In this document: one piece after another, positions 1 through 8,297 of the stretch
Position numbering within the stretch: the first letter of the stretch is position 1
Layout of the letters: the number at the start of each line of letters is the position of its first letter
Origin: Metabacillus idriensis
GTDB taxonomy: Bacteria; Bacillota; Bacilli; Bacillales; Bacillaceae
NCBI RefSeq assembly: GCF_009674765.1
Contig: NZ_WKKF01000001.1
Coordinates: forward strand, 682,001-746,000
Reading direction: 5' to 3'
DNA length: 64,000 nucleotides
Notes under the pieces: model-generated
What the model saw: only the letters and a program-made list of their open reading frames with translations
Databases searched by the model: none
What the model was told of the DNA's origin: nothing
Made by a program: the position numbers and the translations under genes

Positions 1-1
1 A

Positions 2-1810
2 TCAGTTGATACTTCTAATCCCGATAAGAATGAAGATCCCAAAACAATCAACAGGCTTATTCGCCAGATTATCGAAGTATTTAACCGGAAAGCTTATGTA
101 GGTTATACTGCTACCCCTTTTGCAAATTTATTAATAGGTATGGATCAAAAAACTTCTGATGAAGGATACGATCTTTATCCGAAAGATTTTCTTGTAGGCC
201 TTCCTAAGCCAGAAGAATATTGCGGTCCTGAAGAATTTTTCAATGTTTATGAAAATCCGGAAGATTCAAGACCTAGTTTAATTCGTGTATTAGGGACAGA
301 AGACATTGAAACTTTTAGTGTCCTTAAGAAGAAATCAGATGCAGAGAAATTTGAAGAAGTTCCTCCCCAAATGAGAGAAGCAATCATGATGTTCCTGCTT
401 GTAATAGCAATCAGAAACATAAGAGGACAGCGCAAAAAACATAATTCAATGCTTATCCATACTTCGCGTTTTAAAGACGTCCAGTCTACAGTAAAAGACG
501 AAGTATCCAGAACTTTCAATACTATTTCAAGACAGATCCAATACAACTCAAATAGCAGCATTATAAATGAAATGAAAGAGCTGTACGAAAAAGATATTTT
601 AACGACAAGCAGCGAATGGTCACTTGATATCCCTGAATTCACCTGGAATGAAGTGTATGAAGAGCTGCGTGAAACGATTGAATTTGTACAAGTTTTTGAA
701 ATTAACGGAAACAGCAAAGATGCCTTAGACTACCATCAATATAAAGAAGAGGGGCTGCATGTAATTGCAGTTGGCGGGGACAAGTTATCACGAGGACTAA
801 CATTAGAAGGATTAAGTATAACTTACTACTTCAGAAACACCCTTATGTATGACACTTTGATGCAGATGGGCAGATGGTTTGGATATAGAAAAGGATATAT
901 GGATTTATGCAGAATTTATACATCGGATGAGATTGCTTCTAATTTTGAGCATTTGGCTATTGCCATGATTGAACTTAGAAAGGAATTTGATAGGCTCGCA
1001 AAGCAGGGAAAAACCCCCGCTGAATACGCAGTTAAAATGCTTGCGCATCCATTCATGACTTTGACCAGTCCTTTGAAGATGAGGAATGCTGAGCTGTCTA
1101 CGTATATTTATGGCGGGACACTGCAACAAACGAGACTTTTTGACACCAATGAAGACTTTTACAAGAACAATATGGATGCTACGGCAAACCTAATTAATGA
1201 CTTATCCTTAGATAGAAAAAGAATGGGTTCTGGAAAGACTAATTACTACGTAGCTTCAGATGTTTCGTCTGATACGGTAAAAGAATACTTGGCAGCTTAC
1301 AAAACATCCTCAAATGCTGAAAAAGTAGACACGGCTAAAATATATAACTATATAGATCTGGCAAATGAAAAATCTGAACTGATTAATTGGACAGTTGCTG
1401 TCGTTGAAGGTGATCCAGGTGATCGTACAAAGGCAGGAAAGTACCCTGTAAAACTTGGGAAACTTGAACTTGATTCAGCTGTAGCACGTGGAGTGAAAGT
1501 TGACCCTGTTAAAAATAATGCGGATAAGATTGATATAAAAGCAATAGTAACGCCTAGTCATGAGTTTATAGATATAGATTATTCAGATATGAAAAACATA
1601 AAGGATAGGGATGAAAAGAGAAGGCTGCGTTCTAAAGAAAATGGATTATTGCTTATTTATCCTCTTAATCCCACAGTAGATGTCTTTAAGAGTCTGAATG
1701 TCCCATTCTCAGAGACGCTTGTACCATTAGGAATCGCTTTCTCATTTCCTGGAACTGAAATTGACGATAAAGAAGTTTACCAAACAAATAAGACTGTTAA
1801 AGGAGAATAA
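2..1810 (+). CDS. Z1-domain ATPase/helicase-like protein, 5' end missing
   Basis: The reading frame is open from base 2, so the gene starts before the window and about 602 C-terminal residues are visible. Two hallmark Z1 (superfamily II-like) blocks are seen: YVGYTATPFANLL (about bases 107-145) and GGDKLSRGLTLEGL followed by QMGRWFGYR (about bases 772-890), corresponding to helicase motifs III and V-VI. The Walker A region must lie upstream. Z1 proteins occur in restriction-modification-like islands with GHKL/MutL-type ATPases, cytosine methylases, Vsr and PD-(D/E)XK nucleases, where they probably act as DNA-dependent ATPases. The next gene follows after 3 bases and its RBS lies in this gene's last codons, so the genes form one operon. 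The first ATG inside the window (base 140) is not the start, because the TATPFAN motif lies upstream of it. Confidence 0.88.
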   Translation, partial: SVDTSNPDKNEDPKTINRLIRQIIEVFNRKAYVGYTATPFANLLIGMDQKTSDEGYDLYPKDFLVGLPKPEEYCGPEEFFNVYENPEDSRPSLIRVLGTEDIETFSVLKKKSDAEKFEEVPPQMREAIMMFLLVIAIRNIRGQRKKHNSMLIHTSRFKDVQSTVKDEVSRTFNTISRQIQYNSNSSIINEMKELYEKDILTTSSEWSLDIPEFTWNEVYEELRETIEFVQVFEINGNSKDALDYHQYKEEGLHVIAVGGDKLSRGLTLEGLSITYYFRNTLMYDTLMQMGRWFGYRKGYMDLCRIYTSDEIASNFEHLAIAMIELRKEFDRLAKQGKTPAEYAVKMLAHPFMTLTSPLKMRNAELSTYIYGGTLQQTRLFDTNEDFYKNNMDATANLINDLSLDRKRMGSGKTNYYVASDVSSDTVKEYLAAYKTSSNAEKVDTAKIYNYIDLANEKSELINWTVAVVEGDPGDRTKAGKYPVKLGKLELDSAVARGVKVDPVKNNADKIDIKAIVTPSHEFIDIDYSDMKNIKDRDEKRRLRSKENGLLLIYPLNPTVDVFKSLNVPFSETLVPLGIAFSFPGTEIDDKEVYQTNKTVKGE

Positions 1811-1813
1811 TTT

Positions 1814-2842
1814 GTGGTAAACCTAAAAAATGAATTTGAACAGATGACAATGGAACTTAATGAAAAAGAGCAAAGTGAGATCTACAAACTTAAAGTATTA
1901 ACAGCTGAGAAACCATTTATCTTTGCAGGGATGGATTCAGCAAACTTAAGCAGACAGCTCTATATCGATCTTGGCGAGGAAACTTGGGAAGCTGATCAAG
2001 TTAATTCTCTTCCCAAATGGCGGGGTATTTCTATTGAGATTGAATACTTTGAAAAACTTTTTCTCTTGAAAAAACACTATTTCCTAGTATTAAAGCAAGA
2101 AGACGATAAGGGAACCGAAATTTTCGAAGTAGTGCTTCAGAACTTAGTAGACCACTTAATTAGAGAAAATAAAGAAGACCAATCATTGTTTTCATCTGTC
2201 TTTAAGGTTTTGGACAGATGGAGAACCTTTTTCCAGCGAGGAGGATATAAGCGTCTTTCTGATGAACAGCAAAGAGGATTATTTGGAGAACTTTGGTTCA
2301 TTAATGATTGGCTTGATAAAAATCCAGGACAGCCTCCGCTGGTAATAGAGCAATGGGAAGGTCCTACTAAAGGACGCATTGATTTTAAAAACTCTAAGTG
2401 CGGACTTGAAATAAAAACCGTTTTGGATAAGATAAATAAATCTATAAAGATTTCAAGTGAGAATCAATTAAAAATCAGTGAATCAACTTCTGTGCTATAT
2501 ATATACGTCTGCTTTTTAGAGCAAAGTAAAACTCATGGAAGAACGCTTCAGGATTTAGCATCAGAAGTTCGAGAGAAAATTGCACACAGATCAGATAGAA
2601 TAGCATTAATATATAATGATTTCTTAACGGATATTGGATTCAGAGAAGATGAATATGCGGATTCCTTCTTTTTTGTGGAAAAAACAGAAGTTTATGAGGC
2701 TGGAGAAGGCTTTCCGCGCATTATAAAAGAAGATCTGCCCGTGGGAATTTCAAACGTCAGTTATAATGTAGATTTGTCTCATTGTATAGAATTTGAAATA
2801 GACAAAGATGAAGTAGATAAATATTTTAGAGTGGATGGGTAG
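1814..2842 (+). CDS. PD-(D/E)XK motif protein (DUF4420-like), putative nuclease
   Basis: A 342-residue protein starting at GTG 1814, with an AAGGAG ribosome site inside the end of the Z1 gene. A PD-(D/E)XK nuclease core is visible: E159 in GLFGELWF, then D190 in GRIDF, then E199-x-K201 in GLEIKT. That order and spacing fit a metal-dependent restriction-endonuclease fold. The family (DUF4420, often annotated simply as PD-(D/E)XK motif protein) is almost always found beside Z1 and AIPR genes, as here. It is inferred to be the cleaving subunit of the system. The stop codon TAG is separated from the next start by two bases, suggesting translational coupling. No signal peptide or membrane segment is seen. 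Confidence 0.85.
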   Translation: MVNLKNEFEQMTMELNEKEQSEIYKLKVLTAEKPFIFAGMDSANLSRQLYIDLGEETWEADQVNSLPKWRGISIEIEYFEKLFLLKKHYFLVLKQEDDKGTEIFEVVLQNLVDHLIRENKEDQSLFSSVFKVLDRWRTFFQRGGYKRLSDEQQRGLFGELWFINDWLDKNPGQPPLVIEQWEGPTKGRIDFKNSKCGLEIKTVLDKINKSIKISSENQLKISESTSVLYIYVCFLEQSKTHGRTLQDLASEVREKIAHRSDRIALIYNDFLTDIGFREDEYADSFFFVEKTEVYEAGEGFPRIIKEDLPVGISNVSYNVDLSHCIEFEIDKDEVDKYFRVDG

Positions 2843-2844
2843 TA

Positions 2845-4665
2845 ATGATAGAAAACAGACAAAGAAGTGAATTTTTAAGAGAGTTTATAGAAGAAATTGA
2901 GGAAAGAGCCAGTAAAACTGGGAGTTACCAAATTCCATTCCTTGAAAAGATGCTCAAATTTATGGATAGAGATGACGAACCAGAAATCTTAGTTCCCCCA
3001 TTTACTGATACAGCAAAAAATATTGCTGTAAATGGTTATTCATATAATGAAGATACGGATACTTTAGATCTGTTTGTAACAGATTATAATTTTGAACAAA
3101 ATGAAGAAGAATTTCTTACTATAAATAGAGCATCTTTAACGGATATAGGAAATAAAGCTAAACGTTTTATAACTAATGCGAAATCTCTGACTAACACAAT
3201 TGATCGTTCATTAGAATCATATGATTTGGCAAAAATGATCTCAGAGAAAACAGCTCCAATAGAAGAAGTTAATATCTTTATTGTTACGAATATGTATTAT
3301 ACTGCCAATAAACCTATTGAATTGTCGATTCCTGGTGTTCAATCTGTAAACATTCAGGTTTGGGATATTGACAGAGTTCAGCAGCTGATAACTTCTGAAC
3401 AGGGAATTCAGTCAGATTATATCGATTTTGAAAATGATTTAGGAGAAACATTTGAAATGATGTTTGTTCCTGATCCGATTCAAGGAGGAACAAAGAACTT
3501 CGATTGTTATGTGGGTTATATTTCAGCAGAGCTTTTAGCGAAAGCCTATGAAGCTTGGGGACCAAAATTGGTTGAACGCAATGTAAGATCTTTTTTACAG
3601 GCAAGAGGCGGAACGAACAAAGGAATAAGAGATACTCTGAAAAACCCTATTCAGCGCAAAATGTTTGTTGCTTACAATAATGGTATATCTACAGTGGCAA
3701 AAGGCGGGACGTTTGAAAGAATTCAAGATGGTTTAAATGTATTTAAATTCAGAGGATTAAATGGATGGCAAATTGTTAACGGGGGCCAGACAACAGCTTC
3801 TATTCATCAAGCCTATAAAGATGGAATTGATCTTAAAGATGTCTACGTTCAGGCTAAGTTAACGATCCTTCAAGTCAATGAAAACCGCACGGCAGATCAG
3901 CATTTACTGGAAGATGAAATGGTATCTAAAATCTCAGAATATGCCAACACTCAAAACAAAATTAATAAATCAGATCTTCTTGCCAATACAAGATTTATGT
4001 CCGAACTGGAGAAATTTTCACGTAATATCTGGATTCCAGTTTATGATGGCCGTAAGCCTGAAAGCAAATGGTACTTTGAACGTGCAAGAGGACAATATAT
4101 GGTGGACATTAACCGCAGAAAACGGGGAAAAGAACAAACCGACTTCAAAAAGCAGTATCCAAAAGACAAAGTGCTGGCAAAAGTAGACATAGCAAAACAC
4201 TTTATGTCTTGGGAAGGTTTTCCTCATGTATCAAGTAAGGGCGGGGAAGAAGCTTTTAATAAATTTATGGAGTTTAATAAGAGTTTCTGGAAGACTGAAA
4301 ATAACACACAAGCTAAAATGACTCTTTCTGTCTATCAAAAGCTTATTGCGAAAACAATAATTAACAAACGAGTAACAGAAATTATTGATGAGATGAAATT
4401 AAAGGGTTATAAAGCAAATGTAATTTACTATACTACATCAATGTTAAGCCATTTATACAGTGAGAAAATTGATTTAGTTTCAGTCTGGGAAGAGCAATCT
4501 TTGTCTGATAAGTGGGATGATGTAATAAGAACAATTGCGGACAAAACACTATATTATCTTAAAGACTCTGCTGGAGAAAGAAATGTTACTCAGTGGGCTA
4601 AACAAGAGGCCTGCTGGATTCAGTATAAAGAAAGCTGTTCAAAAGAGCTTAATGCATTAATATAA
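2845..4665 (+). CDS. AIPR family protein (abortive phage infection-type)
   Basis: A 606-residue soluble protein and the last gene of the Z1-nuclease-AIPR operon. The central block FRGLNGWQIVNGGQTTASIH is the conserved signature of the AIPR family (related to the abortive-infection protein AbiK-linked AIPR group); an NGGQT core followed by a Lys/Arg-rich region is typical. AIPR proteins are associated with phage resistance and restriction-like loci, but their biochemical activity is not firmly established. Length is within the family range and no frameshift is seen. The gene ends 8 bases before a strong bidirectional hairpin shared with the convergent vsr gene, which closes the operon. Confidence 0.85.
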   Translation: MIENRQRSEFLREFIEEIEERASKTGSYQIPFLEKMLKFMDRDDEPEILVPPFTDTAKNIAVNGYSYNEDTDTLDLFVTDYNFEQNEEEFLTINRASLTDIGNKAKRFITNAKSLTNTIDRSLESYDLAKMISEKTAPIEEVNIFIVTNMYYTANKPIELSIPGVQSVNIQVWDIDRVQQLITSEQGIQSDYIDFENDLGETFEMMFVPDPIQGGTKNFDCYVGYISAELLAKAYEAWGPKLVERNVRSFLQARGGTNKGIRDTLKNPIQRKMFVAYNNGISTVAKGGTFERIQDGLNVFKFRGLNGWQIVNGGQTTASIHQAYKDGIDLKDVYVQAKLTILQVNENRTADQHLLEDEMVSKISEYANTQNKINKSDLLANTRFMSELEKFSRNIWIPVYDGRKPESKWYFERARGQYMVDINRRKRGKEQTDFKKQYPKDKVLAKVDIAKHFMSWEGFPHVSSKGGEEAFNKFMEFNKSFWKTENNTQAKMTLSVYQKLIAKTIINKRVTEIIDEMKLKGYKANVIYYTTSMLSHLYSEKIDLVSVWEEQSLSDKWDDVIRTIADKTLYYLKDSAGERNVTQWAKQEACWIQYKESCSKELNALI

Positions 4666-4672
4666 TCATAAT

Positions 4673-4715
4673 AGAAAACCCTTCGTTCGCTTTCATTATG
4701 AACGAAGGGTTTTCT
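4673..4715. terminator. bidirectional terminator between AIPR and vsr
   Basis: A perfect 16-bp inverted repeat (arms 4673-4688 and 4700-4715, 11-base loop) with A-rich and T-rich flanks on both sides, so it can terminate both convergent genes. The vsr stop codon (4696-4698) is inside the loop, and one arm encodes the last residues of Vsr, so the element is partly coding. Confidence 0.85.
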
Positions 4716-5130
4716 TATCGATTTTAGCAGCATTTAATATAAAATCCTCAATGCTTTTTACAGTAGCATCAAAATTTTTTTTTAAATCATGTTCCCAAAC
4801 TCTAAGAATATTCCAGTCATTCGCTTTATAATATTTATTTACCTCAATATCCCGTTCTGTATTTCTCTTCAACTTTTTTGACCAATATTCATAATTGGAT
4901 TTTGGCATGTTTCCATGTATAGGGCAGCTGTGCCAAAAACAAGAGTCGATAAAAACAACAACTTTGTATTTTTTTATAGAGATATCTGGCTTGCCAAATA
5001 ATTTTGCATTTTTCCTGAATCTTATGCCTCTGTGCCAGAGAGCTTGTGTAACTTTATTTTCCAGCTTAGATTGAGATTTTATTGCTTTCATATTTTTAGA
5101 ACGCTGTTCTGCTGTTATTCTTTCAGGCAT
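4696..5130 (-). CDS. vsr: very short patch repair (Vsr) endonuclease
   Basis: A 144-residue protein with the full set of Vsr motifs: LFGKPDI with the catalytic Asp (D49), FIDSCFWHSCPIHG (residues 60-73, metal/catalytic histidines H67 and H72), a WSKKLKRNTERD helix, and RVWEHD near the end. Vsr nicks 5' of T in T:G mismatches produced by deamination of 5-methylcytosine, so it normally accompanies a cytosine-5 methylase. No methylase is present in the window, so one is expected upstream of base 1 with the rest of the Z1 island. The gene is convergent with the AIPR gene and shares its terminator. It appears intact. Confidence 0.93.
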   Translation of the reverse strand: MPERITAEQRSKNMKAIKSQSKLENKVTQALWHRGIRFRKNAKLFGKPDISIKKYKVVVFIDSCFWHSCPIHGNMPKSNYEYWSKKLKRNTERDIEVNKYYKANDWNILRVWEHDLKKNFDATVKSIEDFILNAAKIDKKTLRS

Positions 5131-5298
5131 ATTATCACATCCTAGAGTTACTAGTAATAAATATACCCAAATTCATAACTAACGAATACACTCTGATTTA
5201 TGTATACCTTAAATGTAATTTATTGGTTTTATTATTTAGTTAATTTGTTATTATTAATAGAGTTTAAAAAATATAGAGAATTTTAAGGGGAAAATACT

Positions 5299-5535
5299 AT
5301 GGCATTAATTAAAGCTAATTCTGCAGAAAAATTAATTAAATCTCGCAATAATATTCATAAAGAAGTTGATTGGACTTACACTAATTTTAAAGTGAATGAT
5401 AAAAAATACTTTCAAATTGATACATATGGTTCTAATGACAGGGAGATGAAAGGGAAGATAAGTCAATCTTTTCAAATCGATAAAGAAGCAGCTGAATTGT
5501 TAATAGATGTATTAAAAAGAGAGTTCGATTTATAA
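5299..5535 (+). CDS. small conserved hypothetical protein, 78 aa
   Basis: A 78-residue charged protein with a good ribosome site (AAGGGG, 7 bases upstream) and an AT-rich leader. It has no signal peptide, membrane segment or recognisable catalytic motif. The layout NWTYxNFxVNxxxYFQIDTYGS-type strand segments followed by a C-terminal helix suggests a compact alpha/beta fold. It sits between the defence island and the toxin locus, and its promoter would lie in the 160-base gap after vsr. Function is not assigned; its position makes a defence-accessory role possible, but nothing in the sequence shows that. Confidence 0.65.
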   Translation: MALIKANSAEKLIKSRNNIHKEVDWTYTNFKVNDKKYFQIDTYGSNDREMKGKISQSFQIDKEAAELLIDVLKREFDL

Positions 5536-5559
5536 TCGAAAAATGAATAAGGTGAGTTT

Positions 5560-5742
5560 ATGCCAACCTATAACAAACTAGTCCGACACCGTATTCCAGA
5601 AGTAATCGAACGTACAGGAAAATCATTCAACACAACAATATTATCGAAGGAAGACTACATAAAAGAATTGAAAAAGAAAAGCTATGAAGTTGGTTGGGTG
5701 AAATTCATACTATTAAAACTCTCTATATTGAAATATCTATGA
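5560..5742 (+). pseudogene. truncated MazG-like NTP pyrophosphohydrolase remnant
   Basis: The first ~43 residues (PTYNKLVRHRIPEVIE, then LSKEDYIKELKKK) match the N-terminus of small phosphoribosyl-ATP/MazG-like pyrophosphohydrolases, which normally continue for about 100 residues with the EExxE metal-binding helices. Here the resemblance stops near base 5690 and the frame runs out at 5742, so the catalytic region is missing. From about 5697 a different frame encodes an unrelated protein tail (see findings), consistent with a deletion that fused two genes. It is most likely non-functional. Confidence 0.6.
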
Positions 5743-5796
5743 AATTTGATTCATTCTAAATCATATTTCCTCGTGCTAAGATCGAAATGGAAATAT

Positions 5797-6732
5797 ATGA
5801 GAAGAGAGGGGCGGTTGTTTCTGAATGCAGTCTATGAAGCTGATACTCTGATTTCTGCGATGGAAAACCGTGCAAATCAATATAAAGATTTAAGAGAACA
5901 ACTTCTGGTTTTAAAAAAGACGTTCCAGGGAATCTCAAGTTCTGGCAATGAGTTTCAAGGAGAAGGAGCTGAAGCGATCAAAAGCTTTTACCAGGAACAA
6001 TCAGCACTCGTGGATGAATGGCTTACGTTCATTGACATGCAGATTGCATTTTTGCGTGGAGTCGCAGCTGAGGCTGAGGAGTTTAAGTTATCAGGACATA
6101 CATATGTGGACATGGATTTTTTGGAAAGTGATTTATTAAAGGGATACAGGAGATCGAAGGACTTGGTGTCTGACCAGAAACAGGACTTAGACAACATTTT
6201 GCGCAGCATTGATGACCTCGTCACCCTTCAGTCTTTTCAAACTGACACATTCGATTCCTACATAGACAAGGCAGAAAAGGAACGAAAGGAAACGATTGAC
6301 AAAGTGAATGAACTTAATGAAAAATTGACCTATGAATATCAGCAATCAGAGACAATTCAAGAGCACATAAGAAACAGATTCGAAGCATTGAACCATGCAA
6401 CCCGTCGAGGCGGAGAGACATCTCCAATCTGTTTTGATGCAAAAGCTTACTATAATAGCGCAGCTTATAAAATGAAAGACAGCGTCCAGCATCAGGCAAA
6501 ATCCTATCTTTCTTTTAAAAAGGAACAAGCTGAAAAAAGGAAGATCGAGAAGCTGCAGAAAGAGCTGGAGACTCCTAATTTATCTTTAGATGAGTATTTG
6601 AAGATAGCGGAGGATCTTGGAGAAGAGAATTTGACGGCTGAACAGAAGGAGATAGTCGGTCTGATAAAAGCAAATAAACAGCAGGGAGAAATTCTAAAAG
6701 GTGTTGGAGCGGGGTTTATGGGAATTCACTAA
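5797..6732 (+). CDS. LXG toxin, N-terminal half (frame broken at its 3' end)
   Basis: This encodes the LXG domain of a type VII-secreted polymorphic toxin. After a short leader, residues read NAVYEADTLISAMENRA, then EFQGEGAEAIKSFYQEQ, then DMQIAFLRG: the typical all-helical LXG head, followed by long coiled coils to about base 6690. The frame ends at 6732, but homologous sequence continues in the +1 frame (EFTKDTATGLWNV). The break is most simply one extra G in ATGGG at about 6719-6722. The start is uncertain: ATG 5797, TTG 5815 and even CTG 5821 are possible, the later ones fitting the GAGAGGGG ribosome site and the usual LXG N-terminus better. Together with the next entry this would be one toxin of about 590 residues. 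Confidence 0.75.
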   Translation: MRREGRLFLNAVYEADTLISAMENRANQYKDLREQLLVLKKTFQGISSSGNEFQGEGAEAIKSFYQEQSALVDEWLTFIDMQIAFLRGVAAEAEEFKLSGHTYVDMDFLESDLLKGYRRSKDLVSDQKQDLDNILRSIDDLVTLQSFQTDTFDSYIDKAEKERKETIDKVNELNEKLTYEYQQSETIQEHIRNRFEALNHATRRGGETSPICFDAKAYYNSAAYKMKDSVQHQAKSYLSFKKEQAEKRKIEKLQKELETPNLSLDEYLKIAEDLGEENLTAEQKEIVGLIKANKQQGEILKGVGAGFMGIH

Positions 6733-7579
6733 GGACACCGCTACAGGATTATGGAATGTTCTAATGACGCCTCCTGAACAGGTTCTCTATGATATGGGAG
6801 CTGCTGTTATCAATTACGATGAAACATACGCTCAAATAAGCTCAGCCATCGCAAGTTCCTATGAACGTGATATGGTTAACGGAAACGATTATACTAGAGC
6901 CAGATGGGTCACTTATGCGATTGCCACAGTTGGTACTTCTCTCGTTGGCACAAAAGGTGCCGATAATGTAGGCAAAGTTGGTTTTGCCGCTGGGAAAAAG
7001 ACTTTAAAGAATGTGGGAGACGTTGCTGCGAATAAGTTAAATGCAGTAAATAATTCTAGTAATTTTACACCTAAATATAGTTTTGCTGGTGGATTTGAGG
7101 GAGTTCCTTATAATGTGGTTGATTCGAATAATCTCAAAAATCAATTGATTACAAAAGCTGCTGCATTTTCTTTTAAAGATGATCATGGCAATATTAAAAC
7201 CATTAATCTTAGGATGGGGCATTTGAAAAATGATGTTCATCCAATAACAAAAGTGCCATATGATAAAGACGGATTTCCTATTTTTGAAGTGAAATATACT
7301 TTATACTTAGATAAGAAAGACTTTATGAAAGATCGAACACCTCAATTTAAAATTCTAAATAAGCAACTATATAATCAAGTAACTAATAATCCTCATTTAA
7401 TTAAAGAACTTAAATTAGATGAAGATGACCTAATTGATTTAAAAGCAGGTAAGACCCCTGAGAAGTATACATGGCATCATCATCAAAATCCAGGAAGAAT
7501 GGAACTGGTAGATAGTGAGATCCATTCAAAAACTGGACATACTGGTGGACAAAAAATATGGGGTAAAGACTCTGAGTAA
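6701..7579 (+). CDS. LXG toxin, C-terminal half with WHH/LHH-type HNH nuclease
   Basis: The continuation of the LXG toxin in a shifted frame; the nominal GTG start at 6701 is probably not used as an independent start. A linker (EFTKDTATGLWNVLMTPPEQ) leads to the toxic domain. The last ~45 residues contain TWHHHQNPGRMELVDSEIHS and HTGG, the signature of HNH/EndoVII nucleases with a conserved WHH. Such domains degrade DNA or RNA of competing cells and pair with SUKH immunity proteins, exactly the gene that follows 11 bases downstream. B. subtilis YobL/YobK is a comparable pair. With the frame broken, the nuclease would not be delivered by the LXG head. Confidence 0.75.
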   Translation: MLERGLWEFTKDTATGLWNVLMTPPEQVLYDMGAAVINYDETYAQISSAIASSYERDMVNGNDYTRARWVTYAIATVGTSLVGTKGADNVGKVGFAAGKKTLKNVGDVAANKLNAVNNSSNFTPKYSFAGGFEGVPYNVVDSNNLKNQLITKAAAFSFKDDHGNIKTINLRMGHLKNDVHPITKVPYDKDGFPIFEVKYTLYLDKKDFMKDRTPQFKILNKQLYNQVTNNPHLIKELKLDEDDLIDLKAGKTPEKYTWHHHQNPGRMELVDSEIHSKTGHTGGQKIWGKDSE

Positions 7580-7590
7580 GGAGAAATGAC

Positions 7591-8055
7591 ATGCAAAAAA
7601 TAGATTGGCATAAAAGAAAAACTTTTAAAAAAGCTTCAGAGCAAGAAATCACTTTTGTCGAAGAAATATTGTCTATTAATTTTCCTCTAGACTATAGAGA
7701 CTTTATTAAGGAGCATAATGGCTGTTCACCATTAGATAAGGATGTAGTTATCATTAACTCATTTAGAGAGACACTTAATTACTTATTAAGTTTTGGGGAT
7801 GATAACAGGCCTGTCGATATTTTAAGAACCTATGAAAATATTAAAGATAGACTTGTAGATAATGTGATTCCATTTGCTAATGATCCAGGTGGCAATATGT
7901 TTTGTTTTGATTTTAGAGAACAAAAATATGAACCTGTCATTGTTTTTTGGGACCATGAAGAAGCTTATGAAGATCCTAATGGAGCTTTAACTTATGTGTG
8001 CTCGGGTTTTACAGAACTTATCAATTCATTACAAGCTTTTGTAGAGGAAGATTAA
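7591..8055 (+). CDS. SMI1/KNR4 (SUKH) family immunity protein
   Basis: A 154-residue protein with an AAGGAG ribosome site, directly after the nuclease toxin. The SUKH core is visible: EQEITFVEEILSINFPLDYRDF followed by KEHNGCSP, the central NVIPFANDPGGNMFCFDF block, and a closing helix around FTELINSLQAF. SUKH proteins bind and neutralise the nuclease domain of the adjacent toxin. The gene appears intact although the toxin is frameshifted, as expected if immunity is kept against sibling toxins or if the toxin break is recent or an error. The downstream family A hairpin probably acts as terminator. Confidence 0.85.
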   Translation: MQKIDWHKRKTFKKASEQEITFVEEILSINFPLDYRDFIKEHNGCSPLDKDVVIINSFRETLNYLLSFGDDNRPVDILRTYENIKDRLVDNVIPFANDPGGNMFCFDFREQKYEPVIVFWDHEEAYEDPNGALTYVCSGFTELINSLQAFVEED

Positions 8056-8100
8056 TCATTAATCATTATTCCATATTTATTGATAGAAACCACAGAGAAA

Positions 8101-8148
8101 AGGTGCCGGACTCCCAGTTAAAGCAACAGGGATCAGGCACCTTTTTTT
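8101..8148 (+). repeat. repeat family A copy 1 (terminator-like hairpin)
   Basis: Ends in AGGTGCC and GGCACCT with a T-run at 8142-8148. It follows the immunity gene and can end its transcription. It is the most diverged of four copies (others at 13891, 15485 and 17677). Confidence 0.75.
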
Positions 8149-8150
8149 GC

Positions 8151-8177
8151 AGCTCGCTGCTTGAGCAATATGGGTAG
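8151..8177. repeat. displaced copy of the NERD gene 3' end
   Basis: Bases 8151-8171 are identical to 18940-18960, the last codons of the NERD gene (SLLEQY), and are followed by a similar GGTAG. No NERD gene is present here. The fragment lies between repeat A copy 1 and repeat B copy 1. Confidence 0.85.
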
Positions 8178-8190
8178 TGGTTCATGCAGT

Positions 8191-8297
8191 GGGAAAGTTC
8201 ACATTTAACTCCAATTCATTTAGAAACCCCGCCAATTATTTTCAAAACCTCTCCAATAAAATTTCAAACCCCATGAATTAATGACAAAACCCTGCTA
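8191..8297. repeat. repeat family B copy 1 (21-nt periodic), truncated
   Basis: Begins AGTTCACATTTAACTCC and holds four imperfect 21-nt units of the form AATTnATTTnnAAACCCC plus 3-4 bases. It stops at the 3' end of the nucleotidyltransferase gene and touches its stop codon. The right-hand hairpin seen in other copies is absent. Confidence 0.8.

Noticed and set aside
5746-5796. TTG 5746 as start of the LXG toxin
   Set aside because: No ribosome site before it; the leader residues do not resemble LXG N-termini, which begin near NAVYEAD.
6715-6725. Programmed ribosomal frameshift in the LXG toxin
   Set aside because: No slippery heptamer or downstream stimulatory structure is seen at the junction; a simple base insertion explains it better.
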